64,000 nucleotides of DNA, taken from positions 186,001 to 250,000 of the forward strand of contig JAFEDT010000011.1 in assembly GCA_018241445.1 (NCBI GenBank), in the 5' to 3' direction. The position numbers and the translations under genes were made by a program. This document shows positions 25,703 through 33,949 of the stretch, one piece after another; position 1 is the stretch's first letter; each line of letters begins with the position of its first letter. The notes under the pieces were generated by a model. The model was given only the letters and a program-made list of their open reading frames with translations. It was not told the origin of the DNA and searched no databases. The DNA comes from Pseudomonadota bacterium. GTDB lineage: Bacteria; Pseudomonadota; Gammaproteobacteria; Steroidobacterales; Steroidobacteraceae.

Positions 25703-26641
25703 ATGGAGCGTGGGCCGTTGACATTTTCAAGGAGAGCGGTCGGCGGCAATCTGCTCGTTGCGCTTGGGGCGGGCGCGCTGTTGGCCATGGAGGGTTGTTC
25801 CGGATCGGGAACCTCCCCGGCATCACAGCCGCCGCCGGCTTCCACACTTGCTGTCACCAGCAGCAGCCTGCCGGCGGGCATGGTGGGCACGGCCTACAGC
25901 GCCAATCTGAATGCCAGGGGCGGGGCCACGCCGTACACCTGGACGCTGACCTCCGGCACGCTGGCGCCCGGCCTGACGCTGAACAGCACGACCGGCGCCA
26001 TCGGCGGCACCCCTACGGCCGCGGCGGGGGGCTCTCTGACTTTCAAGGTCGCGGATGCCGGAATTCCCGCCCAGTCTGCCAGTGTCACGCTTACGCAGAG
26101 CATCGCCGCCGCACCCGGCCCCGCGCTGAGCCTGTCGGCCAGCCCCGCCAGCGTCGCCCCGGGCGGCAGTTCGACGTTGAGCTGGACCGCCACCAACACC
26201 ACGAGCTGCACGGCCAGCGGTGGCTGGTCGGGCGCGCAGCCGGCGAACGGCTCGCAGAGCATGACGCCGGCCGCCACCACCACCTATTCTCTCGCCTGCA
26301 GCGGCCCGGGTGGTTCGGTCACGAAGTCAGCGACCGTGACGGTGGGCACGCCTGCAGGCAGTTTCACGATCGCCAACTGCCCCGGTGATACTGCCACTGT
26401 GACCGTCAACGTTGCCGCCAGTGGCGGCTTCGCCGACACGGTGAATCTGACGGCGAGTGGACTTCCCGCAGGGGCGACCGGGCAGTTCTCGCCGGCCTCG
26501 ATCTACCAGTCGGGCAGCTCCACGTTGACGATCAAGGTTCCGGCGGGCACTCCCAGGAGCAGTCCGACCGTGACGATCACCGCCGCCAGCAGCTCGATCA
26601 CCCAGACTGCAACGGCAACTGTCTCTGTGGGCTGTCCCTGA
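25703..26641 (+). CDS. Exported Ig-repeat protein without enzyme domain
   Basis: The 312-residue protein has an N-terminal signal with twin arginines (FSRRAVGGNLLVALGAG) and a Cys near residue 32 that could be lipidated, although the preceding residues are a weak lipobox. A putative-Ig (He_PIG-like) domain follows at about 49-135 (GTPYTWTLTSG-like pattern, LNSTTGAIGGTP). One repeat of the same type as in the DUF4038 proteins comes next (about 141-217), then a final beta domain. It starts 19 bases after the second DUF4038 gene and is probably co-expressed. Likely a surface adhesion or binding accessory; this is inference. Confidence 0.65.
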   Translation: MERGPLTFSRRAVGGNLLVALGAGALLAMEGCSGSGTSPASQPPPASTLAVTSSSLPAGMVGTAYSANLNARGGATPYTWTLTSGTLAPGLTLNSTTGAIGGTPTAAAGGSLTFKVADAGIPAQSASVTLTQSIAAAPGPALSLSASPASVAPGGSSTLSWTATNTTSCTASGGWSGAQPANGSQSMTPAATTTYSLACSGPGGSVTKSATVTVGTPAGSFTIANCPGDTATVTVNVAASGGFADTVNLTASGLPAGATGQFSPASIYQSGSSTLTIKVPAGTPRSSPTVTITAASSSITQTATATVSVGCP

Positions 26642-26661
26642 CCAGAGCTCTCGGGATCGCG

Positions 26662-27954
26662 CTATGGGGCGGCGGTGCCGAAGCGCGACGGCAACCCGAT
26701 GAGCACGAACTGCCCGATCAGCTGCCGCGTCAGCGCAGAATGAGGATTCCTGAGTTCCGCGAGGTCAGCGGGCTTGAGATCCACGAATCTCGGGTGGTAT
26801 CGCAACATCTGCGCGTTCTCGTAGGCATACCAGGGATTCGGAAAGCGGAAACGCAGCCGTGTACCCGCAGTACTGTTGCTGCAGCAATAGATCGGGTTGA
26901 ACCCCAGAGTGCCCAGCGCGTGCGGCCAACCGGTGGGCACCTTGAATGGGGGCGCTCGGCGCACCAGGCTCAACCATTTGCGCGCGCGCGCGTCTGTCGG
27001 TTGCGGCGCACGCCGCGCCAGGTAGTCGCACACCAGTCCTTCCTCGTGAAACACCGTCACTGATCCGCCGAGTTCTTCGAGATAGCCAGCGAGGTCCGTC
27101 TCCGCCCCCTCATTCGGCATGATGGCCCGGTTGCCGATCCGGGTCAGGACGGCAGTACGACCCGGCGCGCAGCGCTCCATCTCATCCAGCAGCCGCCGCC
27201 GGTCGGGAATGTAGTGCCAGGCATCGGAGCACACTGTTGCCGCGGCGAAGTCGCTGACCAACGGCAGGGGCTCGGACAGATCGGCGCAGATGAAGGCAGT
27301 CTGCGGCGCCACCCAGTGACGGGCGATCCACAGCTGGAAGAAGTTGATGTCGACCCCGACGACCTGCCGGCCGGCGGCGTTGAGATAGTGCGCAAGGTGA
27401 CCGACGCCGCAGGCGAGATCCAGTACGGGTCTGGGGTCCGCCGGCAGTTGTTCCAGCAATGCCAGTGCCGCCAGGTGGCGCGGCTGTCCGGCCCGCAGGA
27501 TGAAATAGTCGCCTACGTCAGATCCCAACGGCGAGTCTTCGCGGAAAAAGAACCCGAATACCTGGCGCGCAGTCGCGTGCGCGCGCCGCCTCAGCAGTCG
27601 CCGCAGGCGCTGTGCTGTCAGCAGCCGTCCGGCCCGTTGCGACATCCCCCAGCTGATACGGCTCAAGTGCGGGAGCGCCGCCGGGTACACCAGGCACGCC
27701 CGCAACGCTGCCTCGTGCCTGCCGCCGCGAATCAGGTGCGCCAACAGCGACGGCGTGACACCACCCGCGGCCGCGGCTCCGCTGGTGTGCTCGTACACAC
27801 CAATCGCGGCACGCTGCAGGATGGGTATGCCGTCGACCACCGGCCATTCGTCACATGCGCAGACAAGCAGGCCGTAGTCCGGCGCAGACTCCCGGTAGTC
27901 GAAAGCGCCCTTGCAACAGGGGCAGCGCAACAGTGGCAGAGGAAGCGTCGTCAC
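26662..27954 (-). CDS. SAM-dependent methyltransferase with Trm112-like zinc finger
   Basis: This 430-residue protein has an N-terminal CPCC motif followed by VCACDEWPVVDGIPIL (Trm112-like). A class I methyltransferase fold around residues 175-285 has the SAM motif LDLACGVGHLAHYL, the acidic motif GVDINFF, and a post-motif region CADLSEPLPL/WHYIPDRRRLLDEMERC. A 140-residue C-terminal extension follows. It is cytoplasmic. Substrate cannot be told; related proteins occur in polysaccharide and glycan clusters, and secreted polysaccharide-active genes lie next to it. It is convergent to the Ig-repeat gene. Confidence 0.78.
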   Translation of the reverse strand: MTTLPLPLLRCPCCKGAFDYRESAPDYGLLVCACDEWPVVDGIPILQRAAIGVYEHTSGAAAAGGVTPSLLAHLIRGGRHEAALRACLVYPAALPHLSRISWGMSQRAGRLLTAQRLRRLLRRRAHATARQVFGFFFREDSPLGSDVGDYFILRAGQPRHLAALALLEQLPADPRPVLDLACGVGHLAHYLNAAGRQVVGVDINFFQLWIARHWVAPQTAFICADLSEPLPLVSDFAAATVCSDAWHYIPDRRRLLDEMERCAPGRTAVLTRIGNRAIMPNEGAETDLAGYLEELGGSVTVFHEEGLVCDYLARRAPQPTDARARKWLSLVRRAPPFKVPTGWPHALGTLGFNPIYCCSNSTAGTRLRFRFPNPWYAYENAQMLRYHPRFVDLKPADLAELRNPHSALTRQLIGQFVLIGLPSRFGTAAP

Positions 27955-28062
27955 AGTCCGTCGACTCTACTGCATCCAGTCGCAGCCGTGCCTGACATGA
28001 GTCACGGACAGGCGCTGGCGAAACGCGCCGCGTCAGCAGACTATTTGGACTAGACTGCCGCG

Positions 28063-29157
28063 ATGGCAGGTGTTGCGAGATCCCGATACCGCTCGGGCGA
28101 TTGGGTGCGGGTGCGTTCCCGCGAGGAAATCCTGGCAACGCTCGATGCGCGCGGGGAGCTGCAACGCTTGCCCTTCATGCCGGAGATGCTGCGTTTCTGC
28201 GGTCAGCGGCTGCAGGTGGCCGCGAGCGCCCACAAGACCTGCGATACCGCGAACAAGACCGGCGGGAGGCGCATGGAGAGGTCCGTGCACCTGGCGGGTG
28301 CGCGCTGCGATGGCGCGGTTCATGGCGGGTGCCAGGCAGCGTGCCTGCTGTTCTGGAAGGAAGAATGGCTGGTGCCCGATGGGGCGCCGGCAGATCCGCA
28401 GGAGTCCGCGCCCGCGGTAGCGGCGGCTGCGGCTGCCGGGCCCGATGTGCCCGGGGTGCTGGGCCGTGCGGCCTGCGACCGCTCGGCCGATCCACCCACC
28501 TACAGCTGCCAGGCGACGCGCCTCTACGCCGCCAGCGCGCCGCTGTCGCCCTTCAATCCCCTGCAATACCTGGCGGACGTGCGCAGCGGCAACGTTCCAG
28601 CGCGGGAGGCCGCACGCTACCTGTTGCTGCAGGGCGTCTTCCACCTGCGCAGCATAGGCGTGGGCTACCGCTTCTTCTCGGCGATCTATGAGTGGCTGCA
28701 CCGCCAGCTCACCGGCCGCGCAGGACCTTTCGGGCCGGGCGGGGTGCCGGCAGGGACCCAAACCCCCGAACGACCCCTGCACCTGTCAGCCGGCGAGTAC
28801 GTCGTGGTGCGGCCGCACCGCGAGATCCTGGCCACAATCGACGCCCGTGGCATGAATCGCGGCATGAGCTTCGGGGAGGAGATGGTGCGCTTCTGCGGGC
28901 AACGGCTGCGGGTGGTGGCGCGCATCGAGCGCATCATCAACGAGGCCACCGGCAGGATGATGCACTTCAGCAATCCGAGCGTGACACTCGAGGGCGCCTA
29001 CTGCACCAGTCAGTACAGCCAGAAGCGCCTGTTGTGTCCGCGGCGCATCACGCCCTACTGGCGTGAGATCTGGCTGGAGCGTGCGCCCGCGGCCGCTACC
29101 GAACCGGACCAATCGATTCCAGCGACAGCACCCAGTCAAGTCCGCGACCGGAGTTGA
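28063..29157 (+). CDS. Unknown protein with a duplicated ~100-residue Cys/Trp domain
   Basis: The 364-residue product contains two copies of one domain, at residues 12-104 and 244-341. Both copies share a pattern of GD/EYVxVR, REILAT, DARG, MxRFCGQRLxV and a W(K/R)ExWL end. The first copy has CDGAVHGGCQAAC (82-94), resembling a metal or disulfide site; the second has only two of those cysteines. A helical linker lies between them. I have seen this domain in uncharacterised proteins but know no function. No signal peptide. Its end overlaps the convergent DUF4038 gene by 62 bases. Confidence 0.6.
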   Translation: MAGVARSRYRSGDWVRVRSREEILATLDARGELQRLPFMPEMLRFCGQRLQVAASAHKTCDTANKTGGRRMERSVHLAGARCDGAVHGGCQAACLLFWKEEWLVPDGAPADPQESAPAVAAAAAAGPDVPGVLGRAACDRSADPPTYSCQATRLYAASAPLSPFNPLQYLADVRSGNVPAREAARYLLLQGVFHLRSIGVGYRFFSAIYEWLHRQLTGRAGPFGPGGVPAGTQTPERPLHLSAGEYVVVRPHREILATIDARGMNRGMSFGEEMVRFCGQRLRVVARIERIINEATGRMMHFSNPSVTLEGAYCTSQYSQKRLLCPRRITPYWREIWLERAPAAATEPDQSIPATAPSQVRDRS

Positions 29158-30547
29158 CTCCGGGCGGTGCCAGCAGGACGGTGGTCGTGTTGGTATAAGG
29201 GGCGGCGTTTGCCGCCCGCCAGGACCCGTCGGCGGGATCGAACCAGCGGGCCCGCACCCGCGGACCGCGCAGCGCGCGCAGGTCGATCGGCGCCGATTCC
29301 AGGCGTGGGTAATAGACCACGGCCAATGAGCCGTCGCTGGCAACGGCCGTAGTGGGCGCCGGCGGTGTACCCCGGCCCACGGCGGGCGCCGCCGCAGTCC
29401 ACCGCGGACGCAGCAGCCACCAGGGTTTCCCGGCGAAGAAGTGCCCGACTTGGGACATGCTGCGGGCCCCGGCGCTGTCCAGGGCCGCTTGCCAGGGGGC
29501 TTTGTTGTGATCGGGTGGATTACCGTTGAAGTTCCACAGGATCTCGTTGCCGAAGACCTGTCCGCAGGCGCCCGACAGCAGCGCCTCCCAGGCCTGCTGG
29601 CGCACCTGTGAGGCACTGGCGCTGTTTCCCTCGTAGTAATTCTCGATCAGGAAGAAGGGCATGCCGGACTGTCGGTATGCGGCGCTGGCGTGTGCCACGA
29701 CGTCATCCGTGTGGGTGTAGATGGCATTGACGTTGAGCCATGGATAGCGAACCGGATCGGCGGCTTCCCGCGCCGAGGTGCCGCGCTGCCCATGGTAGGT
29801 GTGCAGTTGCGGGACCCCCGCTCCGGCGTCGATGCCGCGCGCCACCGCATCCACCACCGACATATCCGGGGCGTTGTAGTCACCGCCCTCCACCCACAGG
29901 ATGTTGGTGTAGTGACCGTAGCGGTGGCCGAGATAACGTCCATACTCGAAGAGCTTTTGGGCGCCGCTGGCGCGCATCTCCCGATACCAACCTTGTTCCT
30001 CGCCGTCATAACCGAGGTAGGCTGGAGTCAGCAGCACCAGGAATCCCTGCCGTGCGGCCTGCGTGAGGACCCAGTCGACGTGGGCGAAGTACGCCTCGTT
30101 GGGGGTACTGAAGTCGCCCGGCACCGTGAAGGGCGCGACGCCATAGGCATTTGCGGGCGGGTGATCGGCGAAGTAGTGCTCCTCCAGTTCCACGAGCAGC
30201 GCGTTGAAGCCGCGCGCGCGGCGGTCCGCCATGTAGGCAAGGACGTCCTCGCGCTGCAACTGTGCGACCAGCGACCAGGCGGCGTCTCCCTGCAGCAGGA
30301 AGGGCGCCCCCGCGCTGTCAACCAGGTAGCGCTTGCCCGCCTCGACGTGCAGCGGAAAGCGGGCGGCTCGCTCGGCGGCAGGGTGCGCGTGCTGCTGCGG
30401 CGATGCATTTGGTGCCAGCGGCGGGGCGAGTACTGGCGCTGGCGCGGATGTCCCGCATGCCTGCAGGACAGAGGCGGCCATACCCGCAACCAACAGGCCG
30501 GCAGCCTGTCGCGTGCGCGCTGGCCTCACGGGGTGCATGAGGCGCAC
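29096..30547 (-). CDS. Third DUF4038 (apiosidase-like) lipoprotein, no Ig repeats
   Basis: The 483-residue protein has a lipoprotein signal (lipobox near VLQAC, Cys about 31) followed directly by the DUF4038 module: FLLQGDAAWSLVAQL, YMADRRARGFNALLVELEE, STPNEAYFAHVDWVL, ILWVEGGDY and a small C-terminal beta domain ending GLDWVLSLES. It is more diverged than the two Ig-bearing paralogues. GTG 30547 has GAGG before it; ATG 30538 is an alternative. It lies eight bases after phaB on the same strand, so it may ride on the PHA operon transcript. Confidence 0.8.
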   Translation of the reverse strand: MRLMHPVRPARTRQAAGLLVAGMAASVLQACGTSAPAPVLAPPLAPNASPQQHAHPAAERAARFPLHVEAGKRYLVDSAGAPFLLQGDAAWSLVAQLQREDVLAYMADRRARGFNALLVELEEHYFADHPPANAYGVAPFTVPGDFSTPNEAYFAHVDWVLTQAARQGFLVLLTPAYLGYDGEEQGWYREMRASGAQKLFEYGRYLGHRYGHYTNILWVEGGDYNAPDMSVVDAVARGIDAGAGVPQLHTYHGQRGTSAREAADPVRYPWLNVNAIYTHTDDVVAHASAAYRQSGMPFFLIENYYEGNSASASQVRQQAWEALLSGACGQVFGNEILWNFNGNPPDHNKAPWQAALDSAGARSMSQVGHFFAGKPWWLLRPRWTAAAPAVGRGTPPAPTTAVASDGSLAVVYYPRLESAPIDLRALRGPRVRARWFDPADGSWRAANAAPYTNTTTVLLAPPGVNSGRGLDWVLSLESIGPVR

Positions 30548-30555
30548 AGGCCGCC

Positions 30556-31302
30556 TCAGCCCATGTGCAGGCCGCCGTTGAGCGAGAAGTCCGCCCCGGT
30601 GGCGAAGGCCGCCTCGTCATTGACCAGCCAGGCAACGATCGAGGCGATCTCCTCAGGCTCGCCCAGCCGCTTCACGGGGATGCCAGCCACGATCTTTTCC
30701 AGTCGTTCCGGCTTGACCGCCCGCACCATATCGGTGCCGATGTAGCCCGGCGACACCGTGTTGACCGTGATGCCGCGCCCGGCGACTTCCTGCGCCAGCG
30801 CCATGGTGAAGCCGTGTATGCCGGCCTTGGCGGTCGAATAGTTGGTCTGCCCGAACTGGCCCTTCTGGCCGTTGACCGAGGAGATGTTGACGATGCGGCC
30901 CCAGCCGCGCTCGATCATGCCGTCGATCACCTGCTTGGTGACGTGGAACAGCGAGTTGAGGTTGGTCTCGATGACCGCGTGCCACGCTTCGTTGGTCATC
31001 TTCTGGAAGGTGCCGTCACGCGTGATGCCGGCGTTGTTGATGAGGATATCGATCTCGCCAACTTCCGCACGCGCCCGCTCGAGAGCCTGCTTGCTGGAGT
31101 CCCAGTCCGAGACGTTGCCCTCGGAGGCATGCACCTTGAAGCCCTGCGCGGCCATGTCCTTGACCCAGCGCTCCTTGCGCGTGGAGCCCGGTCCGCAGCC
31201 GGCGATCACCGTGTAGCCGTCCCGGCACAGCCGCTTGCAGATGGCCGTGCCTATGCCACCCATGCCGCCCGTGACGTAAGCAATCCGCTGCTTCGATGCC
31301 AT
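30556..31302 (-). CDS. phaB: Acetoacetyl-CoA reductase PhaB
   Basis: The 248-residue short-chain dehydrogenase reduces acetoacetyl-CoA to (R)-3-hydroxybutyryl-CoA with NADPH. It has the cofactor motif VTGGMGGIG, the NNAG motif (LINNAGITRDG), the catalytic Ser in NISSVNGQKG and YSTAK. Residues GQFGQTNYS and SPGYIGTDMV are typical of PhaB as distinct from FabG. It lies 72 bases downstream of the class I phaC, separated by a small hairpin, and is cytoplasmic or granule-associated. ATG 31302 has GGGGAGAGG upstream. The thiolase PhaA is not in this window. Confidence 0.93.
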   Translation of the reverse strand: MASKQRIAYVTGGMGGIGTAICKRLCRDGYTVIAGCGPGSTRKERWVKDMAAQGFKVHASEGNVSDWDSSKQALERARAEVGEIDILINNAGITRDGTFQKMTNEAWHAVIETNLNSLFHVTKQVIDGMIERGWGRIVNISSVNGQKGQFGQTNYSTAKAGIHGFTMALAQEVAGRGITVNTVSPGYIGTDMVRAVKPERLEKIVAGIPVKRLGEPEEIASIVAWLVNDEAAFATGADFSLNGGLHMG

Positions 31303-31354
31303 TCGCGCCTCTCCCCAGCAACTTCAAGTGTGTTTGCCGGCCCGCCCAGGGCCT

Positions 31355-31375
31355 GTCAGGGGGGCTGCCCCTGAC
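31355..31375 (-). other. Hairpin between phaC and phaB
   Basis: GTCAGGGG (31355-31362) and CCCCTGAC (31368-31375) form an eight-base stem with a five-base loop directly after the phaC stop. It has no T-tract, so it is more likely to tune or stabilise the message between phaC and phaB than to end transcription. Confidence 0.4.
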
Positions 31376-33297
31376 TACCCCAGAACATACTCCCCTGGGG
31401 CGTCGCCCGCACCGGGGATTGCACCGCCGGCCTGTGCGACCGGCTGGCGGGCCGCGACCCGCCTGGCATCGGAGTGTCGCGCCAGCCAGTTCTCCCAGGC
31501 CGGCCACCACGAGCCCTCGAACAGCGGGGCGCTCGCGAACCACTGGGCCGGGGCGGGATTCTGCCGCGCATCGGACCAGGTCAGCATGCGGTGGCGTCGC
31601 TTGGGGTGCACCGGCCCGCTGACGATGCCCGCGTTGTGGCCACCGCTGGTCAGCAGGAAGGTGTAGTCGGTGCTGCGTGTCAGGCCGCGCACCTTGTAGA
31701 CGGATTGCCAGGGCGCAACGTGGTCGGTTTCAGTGCCGACCACGAACATCGGCACGGTGAGGCGCGACAGGTCCAGGCGTACGCCAAGCGCCTTGAAGGT
31801 GCCGCCGGCCAGCTCGTTGCGCAGGTACAGGCCCTGCAGGTATTCGCTGTGCATGCGCGCCGGCATGCGAGTGCCGTCGGCATTCCAGGCCATGAGATCA
31901 TTGAGCTTCGGCCGCTCGCCGCGCAGGTACTGCTGCACGGCGGGCGCCCACAGCAGGTCGCGCGAGCGCAGCATGGCGAAAGCGCCGCCCATGCGTTCGC
32001 TCTCGAGCACGCCGGTCTCCTGCATCATCGCCTCCAGCGCCGCAAGCTGACTCGGGGTGATGAACACCGACAGTTCGCCCGGCTCGCTGAAGTCAACCTG
32101 GGCCGCCAGCAGGGTCAAGGAGGCCAGCGGGTGCTCATTGCGCGCCGCCAGCAGCGCCGCCGCGATGGCGAGCAGCGTGCCGCCGATGCAGTAGCCCACG
32201 GCGTGCACCTTGCGCCCGGGGATCAGCCGGCGCACCTGCGCCAGCGTGTCCAGGAAACCGAGCTGCACGTAATCGTCCATCCCCAGGTCGCGGTCGCTGG
32301 CGTCGGGATTCTTCCAGGAGATCATGAAGACCGTGTGCCCCTTCTCCACCAGGAAGCGCACCAGCGAGTTGCGCGCCGAGAGGTCGAGGATGTAGTACTT
32401 CATGATCCAGGCCGGGGTGATGAACACCGGCTCGGCGTAGACGTCGGGAGTCTGCGGTGAATACTGCAGCAGTTCGACCAGGCGGTTGCGGAACACCACC
32501 TTGCCGGGTGTGATGGCGACTTCGCGCCCGACCTTGAAGCCTTCCGTTCCGGGTACGGGCCCGCCTTCGGTCATGCGCCGGGCGTCTTCCAGCCAGTTCT
32601 TAAGTCCCCGCACCAGGTTCTGCCCCGACTCCGCCGCCGTGCGCTGCAGCAGCTCGGGGTTGGTCGCCAGGAAGTTGGCGGGCGAGGCTGCCTCCATCAG
32701 CAACCGCGCGGAGAAGGCGGACGGCGACAGTTTCGCATCGGCACCCGGCGCTGGCTGGGTGGCCTGATGCCACCAGGAGGTCCAGTTGCCATAACTGCGC
32801 GCATAGACATTGAACGGCCACTGGTTCCAGGCCGGATTGCCGAATCCGAGAGCCTCGTGACCCGGAGCCATCGCGTCGCCGCCGGCGGCGCGGGCGGCAA
32901 ACTGCCAGCTGTCCAGCAGCTTTTCCCACCCACTCTGGGCGAGCGCCTGCTGCCGCTGCGGCTGCTGTGCCAGTCCCAGGTACCACTCCAGCCAGGCGCG
33001 GGCGTAGTCATCCGGGGCGAGGCCGCCCGTCATCGCGGCCAGCTGGGCCTTGAGGTGGCGCTCGATATCCCGCTGCTGGGCGGCGTCGTCACCCTGGTCC
33101 GGGGGCGCGGATTTCGCGCCACGCGAAGGAGCAGGCTTTTTCGTGGTGTCAGCCGGGGCCGGCCGGCGCGCGGCCTGTGTCTTCCCGGGCGCCGCTACGT
33201 TTTTGCGCGCGGTGCGGGCCTGGCCCCTGGCGCGGGAGGGTGCGCTTGGGGTGCGGCGTGAACGGGAAGCGGATTTCTTCTTCTTGCGCGCAGCCAC
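31375..33297 (-). CDS. phaC: Class I polyhydroxyalkanoate synthase PhaC
   Basis: The 640-residue enzyme polymerises (R)-3-hydroxyacyl-CoA into PHA on granules. The lipase-like box is GYCIGG with Cys370, and the catalytic partners are Asp525 (GTETDHVAPW) and His554 (SGGHNAG). Conserved SWKNPDASDRDLGMDDYV is present. The family length is about 560-600 residues; the excess is an N-terminal Lys/Arg/Ala-rich extension (residues 1-75), likely disordered and perhaps DNA- or granule-binding. GTG 33297 is the first start and has a G-rich site upstream. A terminator separates it from phaP upstream, so its own promoter is expected near 33300. Confidence 0.95.
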   Translation of the reverse strand: MAARKKKKSASRSRRTPSAPSRARGQARTARKNVAAPGKTQAARRPAPADTTKKPAPSRGAKSAPPDQGDDAAQQRDIERHLKAQLAAMTGGLAPDDYARAWLEWYLGLAQQPQRQQALAQSGWEKLLDSWQFAARAAGGDAMAPGHEALGFGNPAWNQWPFNVYARSYGNWTSWWHQATQPAPGADAKLSPSAFSARLLMEAASPANFLATNPELLQRTAAESGQNLVRGLKNWLEDARRMTEGGPVPGTEGFKVGREVAITPGKVVFRNRLVELLQYSPQTPDVYAEPVFITPAWIMKYYILDLSARNSLVRFLVEKGHTVFMISWKNPDASDRDLGMDDYVQLGFLDTLAQVRRLIPGRKVHAVGYCIGGTLLAIAAALLAARNEHPLASLTLLAAQVDFSEPGELSVFITPSQLAALEAMMQETGVLESERMGGAFAMLRSRDLLWAPAVQQYLRGERPKLNDLMAWNADGTRMPARMHSEYLQGLYLRNELAGGTFKALGVRLDLSRLTVPMFVVGTETDHVAPWQSVYKVRGLTRSTDYTFLLTSGGHNAGIVSGPVHPKRRHRMLTWSDARQNPAPAQWFASAPLFEGSWWPAWENWLARHSDARRVAARQPVAQAGGAIPGAGDAPGEYVLG

Positions 33298-33314
33298 GGC
33301 GAGTCACCCCCCTG

Positions 33315-33353
33315 AAAAAACCACGGCCGGGACCTGTAAGGCCCCGGCCGTGG
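33315..33353 (-). terminator. Rho-independent terminator after phaP
   Basis: An eleven-base perfect stem (33343-33353 with 33321-33331, CCACGGCCGGG on the plus strand) is followed on the minus strand by six T residues (33320-33315). It lies 17 bases past the phaP stop and would end or attenuate phaP transcripts before phaC. Confidence 0.88.
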
Positions 33354-33369
33354 GGTTATCGCCAGAATA

Positions 33370-33729
33370 TCAGGCCGCTTTCCGTGTCGGCACTGCCTTC
33401 GCGGCGATTTCGTTGCCCAGGTGCGTGAACTTGCTCTGGATCTCCGAGGAGACCTGCGCAAATTCCTCGGCGCGGGCGCGCAGCTTGTCGACGAACTGGG
33501 TCGACAGCTCGCTCTGCTTGCTGAAGAGCTCGTTCGGGTTGCTGGCAACGAGGGTCGCCTGCACGCGGGCCAGGCCAGCCTCCAGGACGTCACCGGCCAC
33601 CGCGTACTGCAGGCGGGCCAGGCGCTCGAAGGTCTTGAAGCCTTCCTGCTGGGCCTTGAGTACCGGGGCAAAGGCCTCGCGGGTGGCGTTCAGCAGGGTG
33701 GCGGGATCGAAAGTGTTGCGGTCGGTCAT
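33370..33729 (-). CDS. phaP: Phasin PhaP
   Basis: This 119-residue, mostly helical protein matches the phasin family: FDPATLLNATREAFAPVLKAQQEGFKTFERLARLQY, then LVASNPNELFSKQSELSTQFVDKLR. Phasins coat PHA granules and control their size. The gene is monocistronic, ending at a strong terminator and starting behind a promoter that carries three TGCA sites, consistent with PhaR repression when no polymer is present. GGAGAGAG lies just before the ATG. Confidence 0.9.
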   Translation of the reverse strand: MTDRNTFDPATLLNATREAFAPVLKAQQEGFKTFERLARLQYAVAGDVLEAGLARVQATLVASNPNELFSKQSELSTQFVDKLRARAEEFAQVSSEIQSKFTHLGNEIAAKAVPTRKAA

Positions 33730-33764
33730 GTCTCTCTCCGGGGAATCTGTGGGCTGCGGAGAGA

Positions 33765-33793
33765 ATCATAGTGCAATTTTGTATGCACTGCAA
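33765..33793 (-). promoter_or_regulatory. phaP promoter with overlapping PhaR-like TGCA operator
   Basis: On the minus strand TTGCAG (33793-33788) and TATGAT (33770-33765) are separated by 17 bases, giving a plausible sigma-70 promoter with a good -10. Three TGCA tetramers (33772-33775, 33784-33787, 33789-33792) lie within the spacer and -35. PhaR regulators are known to bind TGCA/TGC-rich repeats, so repressor and polymerase would compete. The surrounding 33730-33949 is AT-rich and has no gene. Confidence 0.6.
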
Positions 33794-33949
33794 TAAGAAT
33801 TATATAGGATGGTTCTTAGGGTCTTGTTTTGGATACATATATATTAAATTCAAATAGTTATAAATAAAACCATTGAGTGATCCGTCCTATTTAGTACTGC
33901 ATCGCAAGAGAAAATTACCCGGCAGGCTTGAGCCGCGCCCGCGGGCCCG

